Assembly: GCA_017893485.1 (NCBI GenBank)
Contig: CM030363.1
Location: forward strand, 84,869,230 to 84,933,229
Direction of reading: 5' to 3'
From: Hemerocallis citrina
Taxonomy: Eukaryota; Streptophyta; Magnoliopsida; Asparagales; Asphodelaceae
Length of the DNA: 64,000 bases
Part shown: in pieces, positions 1 through 10,470 of the stretch
How positions within the stretch are numbered: the stretch's first letter is position 1
Layout: every line of letters begins with the position of its first letter
Translations under genes and position numbers: made by a program
The notes under the pieces: generated by a model
What the model was told of the DNA's origin: nothing
Databases searched by the model: none
The model's input: the letters and a program-made list of their open reading frames with translations, nothing else

Positions 1-570
1 GGAGGATCCTGCACTAGTTGATATGCCTTGTACTCAGCGAGGACGCTGATTTCTAACGGTGGGGTGTATGTAATAACCCATATTTCCGAAAAAATAAATA
101 TATAGATATATATATATAATATATGAGGAGAGAGGATTTGTTGAAGGGGGCCTACGGTAAAAAATGTGAACAACAACACTAGCTGTGTGTGTTGGTCTGT
201 GGTGACGTCAATGATGACGTCACCGATTTGGTGTGGAGCCCGCCTGCGGTATGAAGGAAATCAGAAGACCTGAGTGTCTTGGATTGTATTATTGGTGGCG
301 TGTGCAAGGATGGCCCATGGGCTTTCATATGTACATGGATTTGAGTAGAGAGATAAGAATTGTGAAGAGTTATCCCATATCAGGAGTAGACAAAAATTAA
401 TTGAGTATAAATAAAATTGCCTATGATCAAGAGTCACCTAATTGGTTAACCACCTTTTGAGAGGCAACCTATGGTGGGCAATTGTACTACATAGTATCTA
501 ATTTGTCTTCTAAAAATAATAAAAATTTTCTTAGTATTGGGGCGGGGCATTACAAACAGAGTCCTCGAAG
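1..570. other. Degenerate retrotransposon sequence, possible LTR fragment at 69-554
   Basis: No gene is readable here. The block from 69 to 554 begins TGTAATAACCC and ends GGGGCATTACA, which is the end pattern of the other gypsy-type LTRs in this window. It lies immediately upstream of a copia RNase H remnant, so it may be a short LTR inserted into the copia polyprotein. I find no matching 5-bp target duplication (gtgta on the left, aacag on the right), so the boundaries are only a suggestion. A (TA)n run lies at about 100-122. Confidence 0.3.
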
Positions 571-858
571 GACAAGTTGTGGATTTTCGCAATGCATGGA
601 TCAATTGTGTAGAAGACAACCCGTAGGGGATCTATGGTGTGATAGTCAGAGTGCAGTATTCTTGGCAAATAACTCGTGTCATGCTAGAACTCGACACATT
701 CAGATAAGGTATCACTTTATCAAGATGGCAGTTGAAAAGTAATGGTTGAAACTATCAACAATTATTGGACTAAGAATCTGGCGGACATGCTCACAAAGGT
801 AGTGGATAGCAAGAAACATCAGTTAGACTATTCCACCATCGGATTGTCTCCAAGTTAA
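571..858 (+). pseudogene. Copia-1 polyprotein C-terminus (RNase H end), broken
   Basis: The last part of a Ty1/copia pol polyprotein. In one frame it reads WCDSQSAVFLANN, then ARTRHIQIRYHFI, the hallmark end of copia RNase H (CDSQSA, then HARTKHIDxRYHFI). A stop and frame change follow at about 741, after which a second frame reads NLADMLTK, the usual last motif, and ends at the stop at 856-858. The frame break makes it non-functional. The rest of the polyprotein lies to the left of the window or is lost. The polypurine tract and LTR start follow about 100 bases downstream, as expected for copia. Confidence 0.75.
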
Positions 859-960
859 CTGTTGAGGAGACTCGTTCACAGAGGCACTGGCCTTGATTAG
901 GACAATAGAGAAATGAAGAACATGTTAGAGACTTTTTGTGTATGTCTCCAAGTGGGATAA

Positions 961-1168
961 TGTTGTGGATCCAATACACGACACAATGAGTTTGAAGAAT
1001 ATTAGAGAAGCGTAACAAGAAGGAGCAAGCATCACAGCAAGTAAGTGCATGTACATCAGCTGATACATGAAATACGGTCGACTGCATATTGACAATCGAC
1101 CGACATGCTGAAAGTCGCATCCAGAGAACTGTGCAGTCGACCACCTAGTAGTGACAGTTGACTGGCAA
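961..1168 (+). repeat. Copia-1 3' LTR, first part
   Basis: Starts TGTTGTGGATCC directly after the degenerate polypurine tract AAGTGGGATAA (950-960) that follows the copia pol end. It is cut after 1168 by element A; the LTR resumes at 25292 beyond the GGCAA target duplication. This part has several GTCGAC/GTCGACTG-like motifs (about 1076-1155) resembling those in the other copia LTRs of the window. Confidence 0.6.
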
Positions 1169-4100
1169 TGTAACCCCTATTCCCGCTAATAAGTATTTTC
1201 CGTGTATTTCTATATCTTGATTATTTAAAATTTAGTTTGTGCTAAATTTGTTTCAAATTTTTATTAAAGTGTTTCTAATCAAAAATTTTATTCATTTCGA
1301 AAAATGGTGTATTTAGATCTTATTTTCTATTTCCAATTGATCATATATTTACATTTTAGCACAAATCTAATATGTTATTACTATTTGGATTTTAATGAAT
1401 TGGTTGAACTCAAATCTTATTTTGGTATTCGTATTATTATTGTTACCATTATTATTATTTCGATTGTTATTATTATTATCGTTGTTGTTACTATTATGAT
1501 TATTTTATAATTAATGTTAGTATTATTATAATTAGTATTATTATTTTTGTTATTGTTATCGTTATTATTGTTATTATCACCGATACTGTTATTACTGTTG
1601 TTATTATCATTATCAGTAGTATTTTCTTATTAATCGCATTATTGTTATCTTTATTGTTAATTCTTCTATTATTATTATTTTATTTTATAAATCCTATAAT
1701 ACTAATTATTTTTCCCCTATTGAATTTATTCCCACTAATTGATTTTTAACCTGAAACCTAAGCCCATTGTCTTATTGAATCATACCCGAAACCCAATATC
1801 CTATTAAACCCCTGTATATACTAACCTAAAACTTAAAACCCTAACCCCTAACCTAACCATAGCCTACCCCAGCCGCCAACCTACTGTGCAACCCTAACCC
1901 CCCTACACTATTCATATCCCTTCTTCAACCTCCTCGTTATCTCCTCTGTCTCTCCCCCGAACCCATCCTCGCCATTGCCTTCACCGACCATCGTTGTCAT
2001 CCAGCCACCTCATCTCTCCCGTCGCGACCACCGCATCCCTGTGCTGCTCCTCTCCCTGCAACCACCAAAGACCCCACCACAGCACCCCCGTCGTCATCCC
2101 AATTCTCTCCCTCTGTTTTCGACCGAAACAGAGCACCTGCCTCGTCCTCTTCCTCTGGTCGCCTTCCTCGACTGCACTCCCAATTCTGCCACCGCTCGAA
2201 GCCACCACCAGCGCCGCCACCACAGAACCCCATGCCTTTCCCCATCCCAGCTTCCCCTCGACACCATTGCCGAAGCTCTCCTTTCCTCTGTTTCAAAACG
2301 CGAAACAGAACACTATTCGCCCAACCCCGACCATCGACAAGCCCATGTCTCCACTTCGCAGTCTACCTCGTCAGTCCTGGCCGCCATCGACGCCGTCCAA
2401 TGCTCTCTCTCCCCCTTCCTTCGTGCCGTTTGGTGTTCGGGAAGTGTAGGGGAAGTTTTGATGTTGCTGTTTGGTATTGTGGGGAGTCACCGTGTTTGCT
2501 ATTTTGTGAAGTGGAGAGGGTTTTGATTGGCTGTTTGGTGTTTTGTGGGAACGGGATTAGTTGTGTATTGGTGTTTGCTGTTTGGTTGGTCAGTGTTCTT
2601 GTACGGGATTACACGTGCTATTGGTGGATTGTGTTAGTTCGTGGGTTCATAGCTTTGGGATCCTTATCCCGTTATTCTTGGTATTCGTTTTCACCGTTTA
2701 TAAGGCAAGTCACCATCCTCTTGAATTGTTAATTGTATCAAATTCAAGTTTTATTGAAATTCTTGCAAGTAGATCCTATTCGTTATCGTATCGTTATATT
2801 GATTATCTTCGTTGGGTCTATTGAAGGTTTACACGAGCTGACCCCGATATTCTTGACATCATGCCACTTTTGACTCTAAAGATTAGATCTTTCATGCATT
2901 CATGTAAAATTGATAGTAGGGTTAACCATATAATCATGACACAATTAATTATTGTAGAGACAATTTCTATGTTGTATGTTGTTCAATCGATTGATGGTTG
3001 ATTGATGATAAATTACTGTATGTATGTGTTCTCATTTTTATTTATCATGTATTGACACTCGTCATGCATATTGAAGAGTTTATCGACTAATAGGATTGAT
3101 ACCCATCATGTTAATTAAATTATTTCATGAAAATACCCTAAAACTTGTTTATTGCTTGCTGGCCTGTATGTTGACTACTGTTTGTGAACAAGTAAATGAT
3201 GTTAAAATGAATTACTTTATGAATATTAATTGTAGACTTATATTTCTAGTTTCTAGAAAATCTTTAATTTCTTAATTCTGAATTGTGTAGCAAAAGTTAT
3301 GCCCGTTTTACTACAGCTATATTTTTACTTTCAGGTTTTCAGATTCTGGTACGTTTCATGTTTAAACTGTTAAAAGGATGATCAAATGATAAAACTTTTC
3401 TCTGATAATTTCCAGATTGTTAGTAATCATGTTTAGGAGTCTAGAAAATATTTTTAATGAATTTAATACTGAGTTTTTGCTGTTCCTAAAATTCTAACAA
3501 CATGATGTTGAAATTTTGTCCGAACATGAAATCTGTAAAGAATAATGTGTTTGACCTAGCTAATTTTGTCGGATTTTGAACTTTAAATATGCGTTGGAAC
3601 CGTGTGGAAGTCTAGTTTCCAGAACTTCTGACGAATTCAGTTTTTGTATTCTGAAATAGCGAGAAACTGTAATTTTTATAAAACTACTCTTGTTGTCCAG
3701 AATTTTATATTCCAAATTTTAATAGATTAATTATTCCTATATCGCACTATTGTATGAATTAATGTATGTATGATTCATTGCATGATCCTGATGAGTTATT
3801 GTCATTGTTTACCATCCTATTGTTTCCCTATTGTTACCATCGTTCATCTCATGTCTCATATTTGCATATTGTATTGTCGCATCGATAAAATAATTAAGAA
3901 GTCAGGGTTTAAGGGATTGACTGGAGTAGTTGATGATATAGTGGCTGTACTCGGAGGAGTTTCCGTGTTTCCCTGAATATTATTCGGCTATTGTTTTATC
4001 GATTGATTGTGGAGCGCTGACTATGGCAGCCCAATCTGTTGTGCATTGTATCGTTGTCGAAGACCGTATCATGCATTGAATATTTATTATCGTTGCCGAG

Positions 4101-4882
4101 TACATGATCTATAGAATCTTTCACTTAAGTCTAAACCAAAATTGATTGTATGCATCGAACCCGTAGAATGGGATGCAGTAGTACATGCATTAGTTAGGAT
4201 TAAAATGATTAATGATACATCCCCAACACTGCATATTGTTCATTATTGTTCATATTGATATCGAATATTGGCTGTTACCGTTATTGATCATTGATTACTG
4301 TTACCGACTATTGCATCATTGTTTATAGCCATTGTACCGATTATCATGATATTGGTTATTGTTATTTTCCCTTGTTATTGAATCCTCTTGATCCATTGAT
4401 TCATTGTTATACCATTATTTCATTGTTTCTTGTTTTCTCAACTCGCTGTCCATGAATTGCTCTAAGGACAAATTTTCTCCTCTTTTTAGATGAAGTGTTC
4501 ACAGGTATTGATGAAGAATTGCCTAATGGATTGGGAGAACAACATTGATGAAGGAAATTGATAGCAACGCTGCTTAATAAATTATTGTTTTATCATGGAG
4601 ATTTAATTATTGGACTATTGTTATTTTATTGTATTGTGGGCTTTTGAGCCGAATATTGCTTTTATTTGTTCCAGATGTTGGATTATTATTGTATTTGGAT
4701 ATTATATATTTCTTCATTCTAAGTATTATTGCTCATGAGATTATTATTATTGCCTGCACAATTGTTCTGTATTGATTATATTGTTAAGTTGATCGATTAA
4801 ACAGCTTATGGGTAACGTTAGTCATTCGCTGGGCCATTGTCATGTGCTCGTATTTCGTATTTTTGGGAAGTGGGGCATGACA
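1169..4882 (+). repeat. Element A 5' LTR
   Basis: Starts TGTAACCCCTATTCCCG and ends GGGGCATGACA just before the primer-binding site. It contains an (ATT)n-rich tract at about 1425-1690, then a C-rich, CT-rich stretch at about 1900-2430 in which long but overlapping open frames occur on several strands. Those frames are low-complexity (Ser/Pro/His-rich) and are poorly conserved in the 3' LTR, so I do not call genes. The same order of blocks recurs in the 3' LTR (14127-14793 and 22205-25286). Confidence 0.8.
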
Positions 4883-5281
4883 AGGTTTTTAGTGGTATCA
4901 AAGCCCGGGTTTGGAAAATATATCAGTCAAACGTGACTAATGAAAGGAAGTGTGGCTTTGATTGATATATTACTCAGATTTGGGTTTTAACCGGTTTGAC
5001 TCAACAGTATGAGCAATAGAGGAATCGCATGAACAATTGATATCCAACTTATAATCTAAAACTAGTCTTATTTGATTCCTCTTTGATCCCTTCACATTTA
5101 GTTCCTTCATTCCTTGTTTTCTTTTGTCTCTTCCATTTATTGATTCCTTGTTGGGTATAAATTTCATTCTTTTCATACCGATATTCTTTTGATTCCGGTG
5201 TCAACCGTTCTTCTTCTTCGTACTTGGTTCGATCGGTATCGCTTGATCTACAATGACATGTCTATAGCTTAGAGCTTCACT
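4883..5281 (+). other. Element A leader with primer-binding site at 4893-4904
   Basis: Ten bases after the LTR end lies TGGTATCAAAGC, one mismatch from TGGTATCAGAGC, the complement of the 3' end of plant initiator tRNA-Met, which primes minus-strand cDNA synthesis. The rest of the leader up to 5281 has no open frame worth calling and no recognised motif. Confidence 0.7.
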
Positions 5282-5333
5282 ATCAGAGTAGCGTAGCGGA
5301 AGCGTAGTTGGCCCATAACCCACAGGTCCCAGG
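5282..5333 (+). pseudogene. Initiator tRNA-Met-like segment, 5' two thirds
   Basis: Starts ATCAGAGTAGCGTAGCGGAA and continues through GCCCATAACCCACAGG to GTCCCAGG. It matches the acceptor 5' strand, D arm, CAT anticodon arm and variable loop of plant initiator tRNA-Met as I know it, with about four differences, mostly G-to-A or C-to-T as expected from decay of methylated DNA. It stops in the T arm, where element B is inserted (duplication CCAGG). Beyond B the sequence continues CCAGGATTCTC, which no longer follows the tRNA, so this is not an intact tRNA gene. It lies about 380 bases downstream of a primer site for the same tRNA. Confidence 0.75.
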
Positions 5334-8300
5334 TGTAACACCCCGTATTGTACGATACCTGAATATATATGTATGTATGTATATTGACTGTAGGCGTGCA
5401 CACAATTGCAGTGTTTTGTTTGATTTTGATATCGTGGTGAATGACTAGGGCTACGAGATGGTTCTTGTGAGAGTTGCATTCCAAAAATGCACGAGAACGA
5501 GATGGAACGATACTAGTATAACCACTAGTTTTCGGCACGACGCACATGCAAATATAACATGGTATGATACTACAGTGAATATAAGTTGCGTGCGCTCGTT
5601 AAAACCGCTCGTCTCGCACCCGTTGAACTCATTAAGGCTTATTTGGGCAGCCAACACAACTAACACCAAAACTATGGGCCATGAGCCATTGTTTTGGATC
5701 AGAACCACCCTACAATCCTATGCTACACCCCCATAGAATCCGGCCCTTATACCCCCTCCCATCTCCTTCATTTCCCACTTCATTTTCTCCCTTTTGCTCT
5801 GGAAATTTCAGAAAGAAAACACCTCAAGAGAAGGAGGAGAGAAGGAAGAAGAAAATGGAGAAGAAGGATCAAAAGGAGATTTTCAAGAGAAGAAGCTTGA
5901 AGAAGTTCCTTCCACTACTACAACCAAGGGTGGAAAGTTTCTCTAAACTTGAAATTCTTATCTTTTAATTAATTTTGATTACATGCATGTGTGCTAGAAT
6001 GCTTAGGATTGATCTTCTAAAGGTTAGAAGTTGAAGTCAGAATTGAACTAGAAAAAACTGGTTCGGAGTACCATTTTGTGGATTTTTCCAAGAGCAAATT
6101 ATGATGAATTATACCATAAAATTAAATTTTTTTGTCCATATATGTGTTAGGATCATTCATGATTATTTCAGATTTTTCTATGATCATTTGATATGCTAAT
6201 AAAATCGTGAGAGAGATCTGTGTCGTAAGGCAGACTTAGAAAAAGAAAAACAGGATGGCTGATATTGTAGGAATTTTCGTGATTTATTGAAGCATGATAT
6301 TGATCTGAAATGTTTACTCAATGTTTTTGAATGCATGTTGATTATTTAAAAAAATCAGTAAATTATTTGGATGAGTTTATAGACATGAGAAAAATCGTTC
6401 TATAACCAGTAGCTGATGTTGAATTAGAAAACTTGATGATTTCTGTGCTAACTTGCAATAGATATTAATCACTGTATAATTGGAATTTTGACATGAGGTC
6501 TTTTGAATAATGTTGGGTATGATGTCTAGTTTCACCACCATAAATTTTATGTCATTTGAACAAGCGTGCAATTTACTGTGATTTTTTGGTTAAGCACTGT
6601 GCTGTTTTCAGCCAGTTTTGATACTCTGTAAGGATTGGGAATTTGAGACTTGTTAGAGACACATTTTGAGGATCATGACTCAGTAGAGAGTTGTAGTGGA
6701 CACCTAGAACTTTCCAAAAAAACAAATTTGAGGCAATTCCAGTAAACGGTTGAATTATTATGATTTTTGTAAGACTTGACAGAGAACTAGAGTAGAGCTG
6801 AGTGCTCTGACTTGGAGAGACCAATTGTATGAATTGGTGTATCAATGATAGACGAGTATGTTAGGGTGACTTAATGGTAAAATTTGGACTCATGACCAAC
6901 TAGAGAGTTGTTGAGGACACCCACACCCTTCTACAGAATTTGAGTTTGTGTCGTTCTGATGAACGAGTAGGATTTTGTGTTAATGGTAAGGTGCAGCCCG
7001 TGCACAGGAAGCACGCAGGTTGGAGCTTGAGAAGCTATTTCGAGAACTTAGATGGTTGAATCTAAGCTTGTGATCAACTAGAAAGTTGTAACCTAGGATC
7101 GTACCTTTCCAGGTTGGTCCCATACACTCCAATCGGAGTTGTATCGATAAAGGGATGACCATTTTGAGATTCGGGCAGAAACTCGTAGGTCGCTTTGTCT
7201 GGGTTTGGACTAAGGGTTGTGAAAGCATTTTTCCCTTGTGTGTGAGCAGAGTCGGTGACTCGTGTCTAGGGATGGTTGATCTCTACTATTAAGGTTGTTG
7301 ATATCCCGAGTGGGATGTGTGACTCGAGTTAGTCACTAGGGTAAAGGATACCCTGTACCTATCAAGCCTATAATATTAGACTTCTGCCGAGCGTAGGACG
7401 TCCGAGCATGCCAGTGAGTGGAGCTCACGGGGACAGTTTTATATTTATAGCCGGGGTAGCGGCAGGCATAGGCTATGATGCTGGACGAGTCCAAGTCGGG
7501 AAAGGGGCGAACCGGACCGATGTCGCCAGGGGCCAGAGGCCGATAGGCAAGTGTGGAAGCAGTAATTCTTACCCGAAATAATTAGAGTAAGGTAGGGGTT
7601 AGAATAGTTTATTAAGGGGTTGGGAAATTGCATTAGTCATAGTAAACCATAGTCGGTGTTGTATCTTCCAGTCGTAGGGATACGTTCTCGACCGCTAATG
7701 GATTGTGTCTCCGGCTCGTATCTCGATCTGTTGATTCCCAAAGTTCTGCCGAAGCAAGGTGCAGGAGGCCCGGAGGAATTGACCTCCCGTGGTGCTCACG
7801 TCCCTAAAGCGCGGGTTTGTGTTTTGTGTTTTGGTATATATATGTGTTCATAACCCAGGCCAGGGGTGAACACGCATGCGAGAGAGTCCATGAGTGGACA
7901 TGTGGAACCAAGGCTCGTAAGGACTAGGTTCAATGCGGTTTCTAAGGAGGTCCGTGCGTGGGTACCAACGGGCGGTGACCACTTGGGCACTGCAGGGCAT
8001 AATTAGACCGACCGCTGCAATCTCCTTGTGCGACGGACAATCTATTGAGAACTGGATGGATACAAGGGTAGGATGCATGGCGAGGGAATGAACCCTACAA
8101 TCAGGAGAGGTGAACTCCTTGGAAAGTATGTAGTATGGGATGCATACGTTTCCATCGAAGTTGATTTTGGGAAAGTATGTAGTATGGGATGCATACGTTT
8201 CCAACTGAATTGCATTAGAGTAGGTGCATCGTGTGTATTCTTGTTTGTGCATTAGATTAGGCTATGCTTGGGTCTTGGACGTATGTAGTATGGGATGCAT

Positions 8301-8886
8301 GCGGATCTAGATTTTCAAGTTTTGCTTGCTTTAGAATAGGCTTGTGATTGATGCATTTAGTTGTTAGATCATGGCATACACAAGCACTACACGATTTAGG
8401 ATGCACGTTTCCTTTTCCATTCAAGATGGTTTGTGATTGCCAGTTTGGAGGATCGTTGTTATTATCAGTATTGCGTCAGTCGAAGTACTGACATTCCCCA
8501 CCTTTTAGGTGCCGATTCTACCTTTCGAGCAGGTGCAGAAATATCAGAGTCGCGCAGGAGAAGACTCAAGCCGAGGAGCAAGTCCTAGGGAAGCAGATTG
8601 ACTGTTCAGCGGAGCTTCGGCAGTGAGCCGTCGACTGCCATTCAGAGAGAGAGAAGTTGTTAACTTTACAGAAAGGAGTGATGTATGTTGTAATAAGATA
8701 TACTGAGTTTGTGTAATTTGTATTCTTGTCAAGAACAAGACATTGGTTGTAATCAATGATGTAATGACTCATTTGGCAATAAAAAGTTTTTAAATTTCCG
8801 TGGTATTACTGTGTTGAGATGCATTTGAAGGCAAAGATTCTAGGGAGTGTCACGGATATCCGGTAACGGGGATCCGGGGCGCTATA
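5334..8886 (+). repeat. Element B 5' LTR (full length)
   Basis: Starts TGTAACACCCCG and ends GGGGCGCTATA (the 3' LTR ends GCTACA). It carries an AATAAA signal at about 8780, about 100 bases from its end. The block at 7004-8512 is absent from the 3' LTR. The motif TATGTAGTATGGGATGCAT occurs three times (about 8127, 8176, 8282), after a GGCGAGGGAATGAACCCT-like block at about 8078. Confidence 0.85.
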
Positions 8887-8890
8887 GAAG

Positions 8891-8902
8891 TGGTATCAGA
8901 GC
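8891..8902 (+). other. Primer-binding site of element B (initiator tRNA-Met)
   Basis: TGGTATCAGAGC, an exact complement to the 3' end of plant initiator tRNA-Met including CCA, four bases (GAAG) after the LTR end. It sets plus orientation for the element. Element E has the same spacing. Confidence 0.88.
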
Positions 8903-9105
8903 TGACTTCAATTTAATAATCTAACACAATAGGAAATTTGACTGAAATGCCAAATGGCTGGGTTTAGTTTGGATTTTAGGAAGGTCAAAACCATGATTGT
9001 TTCATTTTTCCCGTATGTTTGTGATCTTCCCTACATCCAAAACTAACCCTTTGTGCTTTCTTTCCTTGAGGGGTGTCTAGAAGAATCAGAAACAGTCACC
9101 GTAGA

Positions 9106-10095
9106 ATGGCTGAGGGCGAAGGCAGTAGGACCAACGGCACAAACTTCAATGTTGAAGCAGAGTTTACCCGTGTATACCAAATGATGGGAGCATTTGTGGA
9201 AGCTAGTAAAAACCAAGCACCGCCACAGGGAACACCAGGAGTCGCTACCCCAGCAAACCCGATAAAGATGGTGGAATCGTTCAAGAAGATGAAACCGCCA
9301 GTTTTCGAAGGACAGGTCAACCCCACGACTGCTGACGACTGGGTACGTCAGGTAGAGACAGTGTTTGAACTACTAGTGACTCCCGAAGATAGGAAGGTTC
9401 GTTTGGCCACAATTCTGCTGGAGAAGGATGCCGGAGTTTGGTGGCAGTTCGTGAAGCATGGTCTTGGAGAGGGACAGATCACTTGGGAATATTTTCTTGA
9501 GGAATTCCAACAGCACTATTTTCCTTTGGATGTGCAAGAGGAGAAAGCAATGGAGTTCCATAGCTTGAAGCAAGGAAATATGACCGTCAGGGAATATGAG
9601 ACAAAGTTTTCTCAGCTATTACGGTATGCACCTGAGATGGTCCAGGAAGAAGCGAAGAAAGCCCAAAGATTTGAGCAAGGGCTCAGGCTTGGACTGAGGT
9701 CGAGGGTGGTTTCGTTAGGCATCTGCCGATTCGATAAGCTAGTAAGGCGAGCTGCGGTAACAGAAATGGACATGAGGCGGAGTCAAGGCGAGGCCGAGAC
9801 AAAGAAGAAGGGGAAGAAACATATTCTCACCAATGACCAAGACAAGCGGAACTCAACTCATAAGTCCAGAAGGCTTAACACCAGCAAGGGGACCAACCAG
9901 ACGGTGGTGTGTTACTTTTGTAAAGAACCAGGTCATTTCAAGAGTCAATGCCCGAAAAGAGCCCAGACAAGCACTTGCTACAATTGTGGAGAAGCCGGGC
10001 ACAAGAAATCAGATTGTCCACGACTGCAAGGGAAACCCAATGACCAGTTACTAAAGGTGATCGATAAAGGGAAGAAGCCTGTTCGTCAGGGATGA
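9106..10095 (+). CDS. gag: Retrotransposon Gag polyprotein, element B
   Basis: Encodes the capsid/nucleocapsid precursor that packages element RNA into cytoplasmic virus-like particles. The start at 9106 (MAEGEGSR) gives 329 residues; an in-frame ATG lies at 9073, but 9106 is the start shared with element E. A gypsy-type gag domain spans roughly residues 60-200 (DDWVRQVETVFELL, then WEYFLEEFQQHYFP, then YETKFSQLLRYAPEM). A Lys/Arg-rich stretch follows, then two CCHC zinc knuckles, CYFCKEPGHFKSQC at 269-282 and CYNCGEAGHKKSDC at 291-304. The protein ends soon after the second knuckle, where autonomous gypsy elements would go on into the protease. It is open throughout, the only convincing intact coding sequence in the window. 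Its particles would need reverse transcriptase and integrase from a partner element. Confidence 0.9.
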   Translation: MAEGEGSRTNGTNFNVEAEFTRVYQMMGAFVEASKNQAPPQGTPGVATPANPIKMVESFKKMKPPVFEGQVNPTTADDWVRQVETVFELLVTPEDRKVRLATILLEKDAGVWWQFVKHGLGEGQITWEYFLEEFQQHYFPLDVQEEKAMEFHSLKQGNMTVREYETKFSQLLRYAPEMVQEEAKKAQRFEQGLRLGLRSRVVSLGICRFDKLVRRAAVTEMDMRRSQGEAETKKKGKKHILTNDQDKRNSTHKSRRLNTSKGTNQTVVCYFCKEPGHFKSQCPKRAQTSTCYNCGEAGHKKSDCPRLQGKPNDQLLKVIDKGKKPVRQG

Positions 10096-10470
10096 ACCTC
10101 AGCTTAACTGGAAAGAAGTATGTAATAGTAAGGGCTATCATAGTCGATAAATAATAAAATGGTTTGTTGGTTGCATTTTTGCAAGATATGGATGATGAAC
10201 TCGTACTATGTTTTGTAGCATGATATTATGACTATTATAAAGCATGAAAGTTTGTGCAGTTGGTCGTCTCGTCTTATACTTATTTTATTAAGTGTTTGGG
10301 ATAAGACATAAGGCTGAAATATTTGCCTTCTCCTTGGTAAGCCTCGTTTTCTTCTAAGGAGGGAGTGGTCACCGACCCTCTAGAAGTGCAAACCGAGAGC
10401 TGGAAGATGTGCTGAGAACTTGACTCGGGCACTAGAAGGAGATATGATGAACCGAGAACGATCATGAGTA
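10096..10470 (+). other. Spacer between gag and tandem array, element B
   Basis: Non-coding in both strands beyond short frames. It is matched by 39440-39755 in element E, including the block TTTATTAAG then TTTGGGATAAG and GGAGGGAGTGGTCACCGACC, so it is an element-specific untranslated region rather than a remnant of pol. Confidence 0.6.

Noticed and set aside
1832..1900. Telomere-like CCCTAAC stretches here and at about 22210-22290
   Set aside because: Only a few imperfect units, in matching places of both LTRs of element A. They are part of the LTR, not an interstitial telomere or chromosome end.
1975..2732. Overlapping long open frames (183, 151 and 166 residues) in a CT-rich block
   Set aside because: They lie inside an LTR, overlap each other on both strands, are Ser/Pro-rich low complexity, and are not conserved in the other LTR at 22300-23120.
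5282..5333. Functional tRNA-Met gene
   Set aside because: Truncated in the T arm with no 3' half on either side of the insertion; recorded as a tRNA-like segment instead.
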